From Stentor coeruleus (lineage: Eukaryota; Ciliophora; Heterotrichea; Heterotrichida; Stentoridae), in contig MPUH01000571.1 of the NCBI GenBank assembly GCA_001970955.1, positions 1 through 45,310 of the forward strand: DNA of 45,310 bases, read 5' to 3'. The translations under genes were made by a program, and so were the position numbers. Positions within the stretch are counted from its first letter, which is position 1. Every line of letters starts with the position of its first letter. The notes under the pieces are model-generated. The model was not told the origin of the DNA. It did no database searches and saw only the letters and a program-made list of their open reading frames with translations. Below, piece after piece: positions 23,908-33,251 of this stretch.

Positions 23908-25380
23908 TTATTTTTTACTCAAAGTCTTGGCATTTTTAATACTCGCATTATTAATCTTTGCCGTATACGGTTGCCTCTCTTCCATTTTCTGTTTATGAGT
24001 TTCTTCAAAATTCTTCTGATTATTATGCTTAGTAACTTTCTCCTTCCTATCTTCCCTTTGTAAAAATTCATTTTCTTCATGTGCTTCCTCAAGTGATTCT
24101 CCATAATTTTTAACCACCCCAGCTTTTTGTTTAGCCAGTTCTCTTGCCGCTTTAGCTCTAAGATTTGCTTCAGAAAGTTTAATTCTTTCAATTCTTTCTT
24201 GTTCAATAAGCGCATCAGCCTGTCTATCTTTAGCTTCTCTTTCTGCCCCAGCTTCATGTTCTTTCCATGCTTTTTCTTCAACCAAAGCTCTATTTGCATT
24301 CATATACTGGCGTTTAAGTTTAATTTCTTTTAATTCCTTTTCCAGTTTCTTTTGTTCAGCCATCCGAGCTTGTTTTTTTGTGTTGATTTTCTCATAAGCA
24401 GTAAGTAAACCTTTTTCTCTCATTTCCTGATAGATTTTATCTTTTTTTTCCTTTTCTTCTTGTTGTTTTCTTCGTTTTTCTTCATGTTGTTGAGCTCTTA
24501 AGCTTCGATGCTCAGTGATTTTGTTAACTTTTTCAGTTAAATCCTGAGCTTTCATTTCTTTTTTCCTTATGTTTTCATCTCGTCTTATGTTGATTTCGTC
24601 TTCGATTTGTTTTTTTCTAAGTTCAAGCCTTTCTTTTAATTGAGCTAAGGACATTTCTTCAAGGAGACCAAATCCCATAATTTCATTGGGATCAAAACCT
24701 TTTGTCCTACTTATTGGCTGTTTTTCTAAATCACGGATTTGGTTTATGAGTTCATCTCTTCGAGCTTTTTCTTGAGCTTCTTCTTCTTTTCTTTGGTTTA
24801 TAGCGTCTTGGATTTCTTTTTGAAGATCTTCTTTGATTTTTTTCTTTTTAATTTTAACTTTTTCTAGCTCAGTTTGAATGTTTGCTCGACTTTCATAAAT
24901 GTCGATTGCTTGCTTTTTCTTCCCTTCAAGGTCTTTTTCGATTTCGATTTGCTTGTCTTCCATTTGGTTCTTGCTTTGCTCTTTGATTTGCGCGGCTAAG
25001 AGCTTGTTTTCTGTGTATTTTTGTTTGAGAGCTTCCATAGCTTCTTCACGGGCAAGCTCCATTTCGATTTTCCTGGCTTGAAGTTTTTCGATTTTGTCGA
25101 TTTCGTCTTTGGCCCTCATTGCTTTTTGCCAACTTTCAAACTCACGATCATCACGCATGTCAATCATAAAGTTAGCAATTCTCTTCTTTTCTTCTTCTTC
25201 TTGCTTTTTTAGCCTAGCTTCTTCCCTTAAAATTGCCGCAGCGTTAAGCCGGATCTGAGCAGTTTTTTCTTCATAATTCGGCAATGGTCTAGGTTTAACC
25301 TTAACTAGTGTTTCATCTTTGTCACTAGGAAGAAAAACTTTTTTCCTAAACGTTTTCTTTTCTTCAGTCTTTTCTGCCAT
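23908..25380 (-). CDS. CFAP99: Coiled-coil protein, CFAP99-like (cilia and flagella associated)
   Basis: The 490-residue product is almost entirely charged coiled coil (Lys/Glu/Arg/Gln) from about residue 40 to the end. The segment LNAAAILREEARLKKQEEEE (45-64), then EFESWQKAMRAKDE (80-93) and AREEAMEA (110-117), matches the order and wording of the conserved C-terminal half of CFAP99 as I remember that family: an LN.AAILRE motif, an F..WQ..M...D motif and an (S/A)REEA motif. CFAP99 is an axoneme-associated protein of motile cilia. Family members usually have an extra helical N-terminal region, which is absent here; either this gene is a short form or an upstream exon is missed. A generic coiled-coil protein is the alternative. 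Open-frame shadows on both strands come from the repetitive codons. Confidence 0.6.
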   Translation of the reverse strand: MAEKTEEKKTFRKKVFLPSDKDETLVKVKPRPLPNYEEKTAQIRLNAAAILREEARLKKQEEEEKKRIANFMIDMRDDREFESWQKAMRAKDEIDKIEKLQARKIEMELAREEAMEALKQKYTENKLLAAQIKEQSKNQMEDKQIEIEKDLEGKKKQAIDIYESRANIQTELEKVKIKKKKIKEDLQKEIQDAINQRKEEEAQEKARRDELINQIRDLEKQPISRTKGFDPNEIMGFGLLEEMSLAQLKERLELRKKQIEDEINIRRDENIRKKEMKAQDLTEKVNKITEHRSLRAQQHEEKRRKQQEEKEKKDKIYQEMREKGLLTAYEKINTKKQARMAEQKKLEKELKEIKLKRQYMNANRALVEEKAWKEHEAGAEREAKDRQADALIEQERIERIKLSEANLRAKAARELAKQKAGVVKNYGESLEEAHEENEFLQREDRKEKVTKHNNQKNFEETHKQKMEERQPYTAKINNASIKNAKTLSKK

Positions 25381-25488
25381 TTGAACAGAATTATTTTTTA
25401 GTAATTTATATGATGTTTGATATAAAATCTAAATAAAAATCCTTTAATATCTTTCACTAGTTCGAAAAAACTATCTACCTCAAAACTC

Positions 25489-27090
25489 TTAAGCAATCCT
25501 ATGAGTCTTATTTCTAAAATGCCTTATCCTCATTCCAACTGGAGACTCCGAATCTTTGTTATAATTTTCTTTAAAAAACCCTGAAATCCCACTTTTTTTC
25601 AAAATACTTTTCACGAAATATGAATTTTCAAATACCCCATCTTCTATTGTCTTTATAGAAACTTGACTAGCACTCATTCTAATACTTCTAGTTGTATCAC
25701 TACCCAAATGACTATCAGATGCAATTCTTTGTCTGTTATGAAAAATATTACTTTTATTAACAAAAGGTTCTTTTATTTTATTTGTATGTTGAGGTGTAAC
25801 ATAATATGGTGGGTGTATTTTTTGGTTTATTGTATATAAAATATTTTGAATGTTTTCTGAAAACTTGATTTTTTCTTTTTTTGTCGCTGTTTTATGTTTA
25901 AGGTTTTCTACGGTTCGTAAAGTTTCTAAGCGGTTTGAGTTTCGCTCGTTTTCGATGTTATTTTTTTCTTTTATGTAGTTGATCATCATTTGACATGCTG
26001 GGCGGTTTTTAACGTCCTATATGATTTTTACATTTATATAAACCATATACACTTGGCCAAAAGTAGACTCGCAAGTACAAGTCCTACTACGTTTGCTCTG
26101 ATCTTCAACTAACTCTTCTTGACCAAACATTTCTCCTTTACCTTTGATGACGACTTGGAAATTCACTTTCCTGTTTTTATTTTTCATTAATTTAAGTTTG
26201 AGCAAAGATGTTTCCTTATAACTATTCGGAATTTTTATCTGTTCATTCACAGTAAGTTTAAATTCCCCTGATTTAATAAAACATATATACTCAGCAGGGG
26301 ATCCTTCCGTATACAAAATTTGTTTTTTTCTAAAAGTGCATTCAGTCATCATAAAAGCTAAATTTTTAAGTGCAGTATGACTTGCTCCATTAAACATTGG
26401 TAAGCGATATAAATACTCAATTCTATCATGTATAGATTTCTGAGCATCAGTCCTTAGAATTTTCTTATAATCCTTTTGCGATAAAACCGCGAAATATGAA
26501 ACTTCTTTACATTTAACTGTTGCTGATCTTGGGTTATTACTAAGTAATGCTAATTCACCAAAGGAATCTCCATCAGTTAAAATTTTAAGTTCTTTTAGGT
26601 CAGAAAAATCATAAGAGTTTTCGATAAAGTCAATATCATGATTAGATTGTTTTGGTTTTAAATATGGACTTTTTTCTAATTCATCATCAGGATGGGGTTC
26701 ATGTTTTAATGGGGGGATTGATAGGCTTAAGGGCTTTTTTAAGGATTTTGAACTGGGAGATGGAGTTGATATAGGCTTTTTACGGATCATTGATGGAACT
26801 AGAACACTAACTTTACCTTTGATTATTATGTAGTATTTGTCTCCTGGCTCTCCGTAGTTTATGATGTTGTCTCCGGGGTTGAAAATCTCTAGGGTCATTA
26901 CACGGCAACATTCCCAGTGTACACGGTCTGAGTTACGCTCTTCTGAAAGGTTTTTGAGAAATTTTATATCTTTGGTCACTTTCATGATTTCTTCTAAGTC
27001 GTGTTGGCTACGCTGTGAAGGGGAGACACTAAATATGTTTATAAGATTCTTGGTAAACTGTGAGGACAGAGTATTCATATTATATGACAA
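25489..27090 (-). CDS. Protein with two cyclic-nucleotide-binding domains (two exons)
   Basis: Exons 27090-26032 and 26016-25489 (minus strand) encode 528 residues after removal of a 15-nt intron. The first CNB domain (about 62-215) has GEPGDKYYIIIKGKVSV and a well-kept phosphate-binding cassette FGELALLSNNPRSATV (177-192) with the Glu and Arg that contact the cyclic-nucleotide phosphate. A charged insert of about 65 residues (105-170) interrupts its beta roll. The second CNB-like domain (about 231-355) has SPAEYICFIKSGEFKL and a diverged cassette FGQEEL...SKRSRTCTC that may not bind nucleotide. The C-terminal 170 residues are basic, Ser/Asn-rich and unrecognised. There is no kinase domain or transmembrane segment, so it is neither PKG nor a channel; it could be a PKA-regulatory-like or CNBD2-like sensor. 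Confidence 0.87.
26017..26031 (-). other. 15-nt intron in the cyclic-nucleotide-binding gene
   Basis: On the minus strand it reads gtaaaaatcatatag: GTA start, A at position 10, AG end, phase 0, with an in-frame TAG. Removal joins MVYIN to DVKNRPACQMMINYIKE without a shift. Confidence 0.92.
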
Positions 27091-27397
27091 TATTAATTTA
27101 TATTTTCTAATCTAAATGAAAAATTAATATGAAAATAATTCTGGTTTTGCTGTTGTATTAGGAAAATAATGGGTAGAACTTGTAAGTTTAATTTGAGAAA
27201 GCTTTTTTAGATTGGTTTAGTTTTGATGACTAGTTCTAACTGACTTTTATGTTTAAATTTTAAATTAAAAATCTTCATAAAGTTAATATAAAAAAAAATT
27301 CATAAACTTGTACGTTTATCTTAAATGTTTATATAAATATCTACTTCATTGTTTTCTTAGATTTTCCTATATGAAAAATTTGAATAATTCGTTAAAA
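27091..27397. promoter_or_regulatory. Divergent promoter region
   Basis: About 300 bp between the starts of the minus-strand CNB gene and the plus-strand C2-like gene must hold both promoters. It is AT-rich; I can point to no specific element. Confidence 0.45.
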
Positions 27398-29632
27398 ATG
27401 TCTAAATCAAAAAGCCAAAAACTACAACTAGAACTAAAAGACGTCACAGGCATACCAGCTGGTCTTGTGCAGTGCAAAATTGAAGTTGCAGGTAACACCG
27501 CCTCAGTTGATATGAAAAATTCTATGAGTTGTATCTTAGAAGAAGTTGCATTGAATACAGTCATTACAATATCCCTATTAAGGACAAATGAAATTATAGC
27601 TGTATCACGCATAAGCTTCAATGCAATGTTTGGCGAAAGCCTTCAAGGTAAGGCTGAGAAATGGGTTCGACTAAAAGAAACAAACCCATCAGGTCGTGAT
27701 CTTAAAGTCAAACTCGCAGGATCTCTATTCCCAAACCACCCAGGCAAAGACAAGTCTTACACCGTACCAGCAAAGCCGGCCTCAGACACTTCATATAAGC
27801 AACCCGACATTAAATCCCAAGAAATTTCCATATCAAAAATTCGTAATTCTGAGCCTCCTCGTTGTCCTTATGTATCAAAACTAGCAATATCCGAAGCTCC
27901 ACAAGAAAAGCTTGCTGACTTATGGAAAAATCGTGAAATATTCGGTGATCTCACTCAAGAAAAATCAATAAGAATAACCTTAGAACCTGAAACATTCAAT
28001 AAACCCGGTAGTGAAATGCCTAAATACGACATAAGTACCCTAGATGTTCTAGACATATTAAAACTAAAAGAAATTGGGGGTTTTCAGTTGAAGAAACTGT
28101 TGAAAACCCTAAACGAAGAAGTTAAAAATAGTACCTACGCAGCTTTAAACCTCCCATTTGCCAGAAACCAACTTATTGCAAAAGTCAATGAAAGAACAGA
28201 AAAGCATGCTGAAGCTGAGAAACTTAGTCAGGAAATATTGAAAACTTCAGCTGAAAAAACTAAAGAATTAGCCGAATTGTTGAACCAGAGAACGGAACTG
28301 ATGAAAATTATGCAGGCTGAAGAAGAGAAATATAAGGAATTAGAGACTGATGTTGATGTAGTTAAAGCGGCGATTGGATTAGCAACTAGTGAGAATATAA
28401 GGCTTAAAGCTGAATGTATCAGATACGGCGACGCTGATAAAGTACACAAAGAACTCCAAGCACAAGTCAAAGAAGGGTTAACTCGCAAAACGAACCTCGA
28501 AAAAGCATTCCAAAGCTCTGAATCCCAACTAAAATCTCTCAAAGACCGCACTGACACACAAAAAGAAAAACTCAAAAAGGAAAAAGAAGATATCGCAAAC
28601 AACCTTAAAGAACTTACAAAACGTAAAGACTTAGTAATGAAAGAAAATAATACCCTAAAAAAACAACTTGCTGATGTTAAACAAAGAATGTCTACTGAAC
28701 AAAATATAAAACAATATCTTAAAGAAGCAAGAAATAATAACACCCTAGAATCAAGTAAAAGAGATCAAACATATTACGACCTTGAAGAATTTATCCATAC
28801 AATGCAATTACAAATTGAAGAGTTTAAAAACAAACAAAAAACTTTAATGACTAATCGTAAAGCAGTAAGTCAATCAATATCTTCATTAGAAAAAGAACTT
28901 GAAAGTAAAGAAAGTCAGATAATCGACCTTAAAAGAAAAATTAGTGAAGGATGTAGTAATCAGATAACTTTAGAACAAATGTATTGTATTAAAAGTGATA
29001 TTTCACAATTGATTGATGAATTGAATAAACTTCAAAAAATTCATAATGAAGGACGAGATGTGATATTAAAAGGTTTAGATCAAGGTGTTGAGTATATAAT
29101 GAAAGAAAGTGATCAGGTTATAGAAGATACTAGAGAGTTAGATTCACTTATAGACAATTTGGATAATAAAGATTATGAATTGGATAATCTAAAAATCATG
29201 GTTGGAGAAGCTAAAACTCGTACTGCACCTTATGTGCCAAAAATTGATGACCCGGTTGATGTGGCGTTGAGTGAGTTTTTAAACTCATTAGATGAACCGA
29301 TTCCTATACCTTTTACTAGAGAAAATGAAGGGATTTATATGTTTGGGACAAAGAGGATTTTCTTGAAACTTGAAAATAATAATGTGAAAATTAGAGTTGG
29401 AGGAGGGTATACAAATATTGAAGAGTTTATTGAGATTTATACAAGTACTGAACTTGAAAGGCAGGAAGAGGCTATGGAAGAGACTATGCCACAGATGATG
29501 GAAAGTTTGTCGAGGTTTTCTGGGAAGAGTGGGATGTCCCCACAGAGAGCTGCGAGGATTATACAAGGGTCGGTTGAGGCTATTTCTCAAGGTTCACCTT
29601 TGAAAGCTACGGCCCGTAAGAAGAATAAATAG
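27398..29632 (+). CDS. C2-like / coiled-coil / GAR-like protein, probably microtubule-associated
   Basis: From the ATG at 27398 the product is 744 residues. An alternative ATG lies in frame at 27371; the frame is open back to 27308, but only through a non-ATG start. Residues about 8-100 look like a C2-type beta sandwich (LQLELKDVTG...CKIEVAG...WVRLKE). Residues about 250-600 are heptad-rich coiled coil. Near 645-695, GTKRIFLKLENNNVKIRVGGGYTNIEEFIEIY resembles the core of a GAS2-related (GAR) microtubule-binding domain, whose hallmark is a VRVGGGW-type strand. The tail is basic and Ser/Gly-rich. Together this suggests a cytoskeletal linker of the cortex or basal bodies, which is inference. Neighbours on both sides include cilia-type genes. 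Confidence 0.85.
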   Translation: MSKSKSQKLQLELKDVTGIPAGLVQCKIEVAGNTASVDMKNSMSCILEEVALNTVITISLLRTNEIIAVSRISFNAMFGESLQGKAEKWVRLKETNPSGRDLKVKLAGSLFPNHPGKDKSYTVPAKPASDTSYKQPDIKSQEISISKIRNSEPPRCPYVSKLAISEAPQEKLADLWKNREIFGDLTQEKSIRITLEPETFNKPGSEMPKYDISTLDVLDILKLKEIGGFQLKKLLKTLNEEVKNSTYAALNLPFARNQLIAKVNERTEKHAEAEKLSQEILKTSAEKTKELAELLNQRTELMKIMQAEEEKYKELETDVDVVKAAIGLATSENIRLKAECIRYGDADKVHKELQAQVKEGLTRKTNLEKAFQSSESQLKSLKDRTDTQKEKLKKEKEDIANNLKELTKRKDLVMKENNTLKKQLADVKQRMSTEQNIKQYLKEARNNNTLESSKRDQTYYDLEEFIHTMQLQIEEFKNKQKTLMTNRKAVSQSISSLEKELESKESQIIDLKRKISEGCSNQITLEQMYCIKSDISQLIDELNKLQKIHNEGRDVILKGLDQGVEYIMKESDQVIEDTRELDSLIDNLDNKDYELDNLKIMVGEAKTRTAPYVPKIDDPVDVALSEFLNSLDEPIPIPFTRENEGIYMFGTKRIFLKLENNNVKIRVGGGYTNIEEFIEIYTSTELERQEEAMEETMPQMMESLSRFSGKSGMSPQRAARIIQGSVEAISQGSPLKATARKKNK

Positions 29633-29900
29633 TTTTTGATAACCTAAACTATCTTTAAAATCATTTTTGATTTATTTACTTTTGATATCTGTGTTTGATT
29701 TAAATAAAGAGTTTTTAACTGTTTAGCTATATAAACTTTGGTTTTGTTTTTTAAGAATTTCTTAGAGGAAAATAATTTTTAAAGGATTTTATTTACAAAT
29801 AAAAACCTTTTTTGCGTTTAGGAGTTTTTTTTGATTAGGAAAATTGTATAAAATATTTAAAAAAAAGGCTTAATAAAATATTTAAGCCTGCTATTCAGGA

Positions 29901-30380
29901 TTATTTTGCCTTATTTTGTCTGGAGTTAGACCGTTTTCTTGTATGAAAAGCTTTGGATATAAACGAAGTTGTGTTATTATGTTTTGAAAACAAATCATTT
30001 TTAAGCCAAGTATTTGAAGTTTGTTCTAAATGAGTCTCTGGGTTATAAGATGCTATAATAAGAAGAGGTATATTAACTTCATTATCATTTGAATTGTTTG
30101 TATATCCTTCTGATCTACGTCTTGAGAAATATCTTTTTCCTTTACTTTCACCTTTGTTTTTCTCGTGTAATCTACGGAACTGTAGGATTGCTTCTGAACC
30201 TTCAGCATAAGGAAGATTTATACTTTTTTTTATTAGATAATCACTAGATTGTCGAGTTCTCTGACGGGATATTGTTTTATTAGTAAAATGAGGACTAGCA
30301 CCGGTACTACAGGCTGAATGAGTTTTGTATTTGTAGATTTTCAAAGGTTGGGAGACGATGTCATTAAAAGTTTTTAGCAT
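29901..30380 (-). CDS. Small basic hypothetical protein
   Basis: 159 residues, rich in Ser, Asn, Lys and Arg, with no recognised domain. The strongest landmarks are RRLHEKNKG, the basic cluster KGKRYFSRRRSEG and a short hydrophobic patch PLLIIASY near 105. The frame is long for such AT-rich DNA and is flanked by the expected composition (T/G-rich upstream on the plus strand), which supports a real gene. Probably intrinsically disordered. Function unknown. Confidence 0.6.
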   Translation of the reverse strand: MLKTFNDIVSQPLKIYKYKTHSACSTGASPHFTNKTISRQRTRQSSDYLIKKSINLPYAEGSEAILQFRRLHEKNKGESKGKRYFSRRRSEGYTNNSNDNEVNIPLLIIASYNPETHLEQTSNTWLKNDLFSKHNNTTSFISKAFHTRKRSNSRQNKAK

Positions 30381-30727
30381 TTATATTAGAAAAGATGTGA
30401 AAAGTTTAGGAGTTTGGATTATTTGTGGACTTTAGTAAGGTTTTATAAAAGGTTTGTATTGGAAGAATGGGATTTTTTGAATGGATTGTAGTGGTGGATT
30501 ATTTTTTGTAGGTACTGGGTTGCTGATTTAGGTTGGTTTTTTATTGGAAATGAAATTGATTTTGGAAATATGTGACTGATTTTGAAAATATGTAGTTTTA
30601 GATTGGATTTGAAATATATAGAATAATATTGGGGTTGTGTCTTTTAATTGCCAACAAAGTCCTAGATTTATCATAAAAAATAAATAGTCTTTCTTAAAAA
30701 AATAAAAAAACCTTTAATCTAATAAAT
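30381..30727. promoter_or_regulatory. Divergent intergenic region
   Basis: Lies between the starts of the minus-strand basic protein and the plus-strand WD40-like gene. Strongly T/G-rich up to about 30650, then A-rich before the ATG at 30728. No gene seen. Confidence 0.5.
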
Positions 30728-31909
30728 ATGGGCAATATCCAGCAAGGGAAAATTAACAAAAAGCTAGGAGTGCCAATAGTAGGTAAAATAGAAAGTTATT
30801 CATCAAGACCTAGTTCTGAAAGAGGTATGATCCTTGGTTGTTATATTTTATTCCCAGATAACACTATACCTCATGAATATGCTTCATTATTTCATGTTGT
30901 AATTGTAACACCAAAAGGAATAGAAATGTACTGTTTACTTACAGGGGAAAAAAGATACCCGTCGTATACACCTCCACCAAAGACTACTATAGTATCTTCA
31001 GTGTTTAGTCAAGATTTTATACAAAATGCCCATTTGATTGTCGCTGAGTCAAATGGAGGATTTACGCTTATTGAAGCTTATACGCTAAGGGTAGATAAAA
31101 GGATTGGACTGAGTCACTCTCTCCCATCATTAAACGCAACCAAAAACGTAATTTTCACAATGATTTCTCCAGCTCCAGAAATCCTTTATGTAGGATATTT
31201 GACAGGTGTAGTCAAAGTATGGCACATCGCAGTAGCAAACCCTCAATTCATTTTCGGTAAAGAATACGAGCTTCCTCCAGTAAGATGTTTATGTTATTCT
31301 TCAAAGCACAGAAAACTCATAGTTGGGTATGAAGGTACATATGAAAATCAGCATGGTAGATTTATAAAACTTGAAAAAAATGCTTTAAGAGTTTATGTGC
31401 CTAACGCAAGTGGAGAAAGTAACGATTGTACTTTATTAGATGGGTTTAATGGAAGTTGTTTTTCAATAGGTTTATGTGAAAGAAATGATTGGATTATAGC
31501 TATAAGTTCAGAAGAATGTGGTATGTATATATGGAACATAAATACATTTTCTTTAGACATGATGATAAATATACCAAAATTTGATAACCAGCCGCAGATT
31601 ATAACACAAATACTTACTTTAGAAAGACCTAATGCTAATTATTTGATTTTTGGAGCTTCTGATGGATCAGTTGTTGTATCTGAGCTTGTTAATGAAAATA
31701 ATACTATTGTGTGGAAACCTTTGAAGAAACTTACTATTCATAGTGATGGGAATTATGCTGTTGAGTATTTGTATTATGAGGAAAAAATAGACACGCTTAT
31801 TGTTGGGAATACTTTTAGTGCAGCAACTTTTATTTCAAACTTTTTTAGTGAAGGACTTGGGGTGAATTTTTCTGTGACTGATGAACAGAAAATTGATGAG
31901 GGAATTTAG
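30728..31909 (+). CDS. WD40-like beta-propeller protein with possible N-myristoylation
   Basis: 393 residues. The start MGNIQQGK places Gly2 in an acceptable N-myristoylation context. The rest shows regularly spaced propeller-like strands with WD-type endings: GVVKVWHIAV, GMYIWNINTF and DGSVVVSEL, each preceded by runs such as ILYVGYLTG or NYLIFGASDG. About six or seven blades would fit, though most lack canonical GH and WD residues. It is likely a scaffold on a membrane or vesicle, which is inference. I cannot place it in a named family. Confidence 0.8.
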   Translation: MGNIQQGKINKKLGVPIVGKIESYSSRPSSERGMILGCYILFPDNTIPHEYASLFHVVIVTPKGIEMYCLLTGEKRYPSYTPPPKTTIVSSVFSQDFIQNAHLIVAESNGGFTLIEAYTLRVDKRIGLSHSLPSLNATKNVIFTMISPAPEILYVGYLTGVVKVWHIAVANPQFIFGKEYELPPVRCLCYSSKHRKLIVGYEGTYENQHGRFIKLEKNALRVYVPNASGESNDCTLLDGFNGSCFSIGLCERNDWIIAISSEECGMYIWNINTFSLDMMINIPKFDNQPQIITQILTLERPNANYLIFGASDGSVVVSELVNENNTIVWKPLKKLTIHSDGNYAVEYLYYEEKIDTLIVGNTFSAATFISNFFSEGLGVNFSVTDEQKIDEGI

Positions 31910-32417
31910 TTTAGTAATTAATCGTGATATATGTGGGAATTATAACTAGTAGTTTATATTCGATTATCAATAAAAATGCATAATCAATATTTGTATTGTC
32001 GACTGTAATTTTCCTTAGTAAAAAGTTTTTTCGCTAAAAAAACTTATAAGTATTTAATCACTAATTTGCAAACACATAATCCTAAAAACCCAATTTCTAT
32101 CATCCCAATAAACCCTTTACATATTAATTAAGCATCATTACCTTCAATCAAAAAAACTAAAACCCATCCACCATTCCTAAGCAATAAAATATAAAAAATC
32201 ACCCTTTTATTTCCTAAACCCTTTACTCAAATCATCTTTCTTTCCAATATCATAATAATTCCCTAATTACCTCAACCTACCCTTACCAAAACATCAAACC
32301 TCCTCTTAATTTTATTATAACCTCAACTTCCTCTTAAAACCCAAACCTCATACCAAAAAATAACCAATTTTACTGTCTAAATCCACCAATCTGCCAATTC
32401 AATCCTACTTAAATTAT
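31910..32417. other. Convergent intergenic region
   Basis: Both flanking genes end here. The sequence switches from T-rich to strongly A/C-rich near 32050, as expected for the 3' flank of a minus-strand gene. No open frame of note. Confidence 0.6.
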
Positions 32418-33251
32418 CTAACTGCCTTCAGGTGCTTCTTCATGCTTTTTTTTACTTTTTTCACCAGTTCCCTCAGCATGTTCCTTATGTTTCTCCGCAC
32501 CTTTATCTTTTTTCTCAGCTTTTTCGACTTTTTCGGCTTTTTCGGCTTTTTCGGGATTCTCGGCTTTCTCGGCTTTTCCGGCTTTATCTCCTTTCTCATG
32601 TTTCGCAGTCTTCTTCAAATGAGTTCTCAAATCTGTACTTCCAAGCCATTTATGATTCTTATCAAACCAAGCAACAAATACTGATTTTTGGACCATTTCT
32701 TGACTAGCAGAAACACCATTTATCAATTCCTCTCTATCCTTAGCTTTACCCTGATTTATTTTTTCAATATAAGTTTTCATTTCTTCTTCAGTATAAGAAT
32801 TGCTTGTATCACTTGGTGATGCTAATGTTGGTAATTTGACAGATGCAAATTCAATCAACTCATCTATCATAGCTTCGACATCAGGCTTAGATAATTGACC
32901 TAGTTTTTTAGAATCATGAGCGTCAAAAAGCGCAGCAGCTTTATTTGCACTAGAGCCTTTACATAGTAAGACAGCTAAAGTTATCAATGTTGATAATTTA
33001 AAGCCTTTTTCAATTTTGATTCCGTTGTAAAATGCCTTAACTTTTGCTTGCTGTGACTCTTCACTGACGGTGCCAAGCTCTTTTTCGATTACTCCCCAAT
33101 TCTTTTTGGAAACTTTACCTTCTTTGGAATTAGTTTGAATGAGTTTGGAAATATCTTCGATATCGCGAGAGTAGTATAATAAGAGGTTCTCGCCGTTGAT
33201 TATTGCTGCCTCTACACAGGAAACATTGATTCTGCTTGATGAACACCCCAT
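32418..33251 (-). CDS. Putatively acylated EF-hand-like protein with a Lys/Ala/Glu-rich tail
   Basis: 277 residues. The N-terminus MGCSSSR has Gly2 plus Cys3, the classic pattern for joint myristoylation and palmitoylation, so plasma-membrane attachment is likely. Residues about 70-140 resemble a degenerate EF-hand pair (KGFKLSTLITLAVLLC, then LFDAHDSKKLGQLSKPDVEAMI, where D.HDSKKLGQL replaces a calcium loop). A second helix-loop (WFDKNHKWLGSTDLRTHL, near 195-210) also looks EF-like. Residues about 215-277 are low-complexity repeats built on KAEKAE, predicted to form a highly charged helix. The repeat codons (ttttcggct on the plus strand) give open-frame shadows on both strands. Function unknown; a calcium- or lipid-linked membrane adaptor is possible. 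Confidence 0.82.
   Translation of the reverse strand: MGCSSSRINVSCVEAAIINGENLLLYYSRDIEDISKLIQTNSKEGKVSKKNWGVIEKELGTVSEESQQAKVKAFYNGIKIEKGFKLSTLITLAVLLCKGSSANKAAALFDAHDSKKLGQLSKPDVEAMIDELIEFASVKLPTLASPSDTSNSYTEEEMKTYIEKINQGKAKDREELINGVSASQEMVQKSVFVAWFDKNHKWLGSTDLRTHLKKTAKHEKGDKAGKAEKAENPEKAEKAEKVEKAEKKDKGAEKHKEHAEGTGEKSKKKHEEAPEGS
32508..32600 (-). repeat. Coding microrepeat (KAE triplets)
   Basis: A 9-bp unit reading ttttcggct or close variants on the plus strand repeats about eight times with substitutions, encoding K-A-E / K-V-E / N-P-E triplets. It is likely prone to length change by slippage. Confidence 0.75.

Noticed and set aside
23919..25212. Several open frames overlapping the CFAP99-like gene on both strands
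   Set aside because: All are alternate readings of repetitive Lys/Glu codons and show no conserved motifs.
27308..27397. Upstream extension of the C2-like gene
   Set aside because: The extension begins at TTG and encodes Tyr/Leu/Phe-rich sequence unlike the protein; ATG at 27398 (or 27371) is the better start.
28228..28743. 171-codon minus-strand open frame
   Set aside because: It is antisense to the coiled-coil part of the C2/GAR-like gene; its Ser/Phe/Leu-rich product is the usual shadow of a Lys/Glu-rich helix.
32414..32707. Overlapping open frames around the KAE repeat
   Set aside because: They are shadows of the 9-bp coding repeat; only the 277-residue frame has a plausible start and domains.
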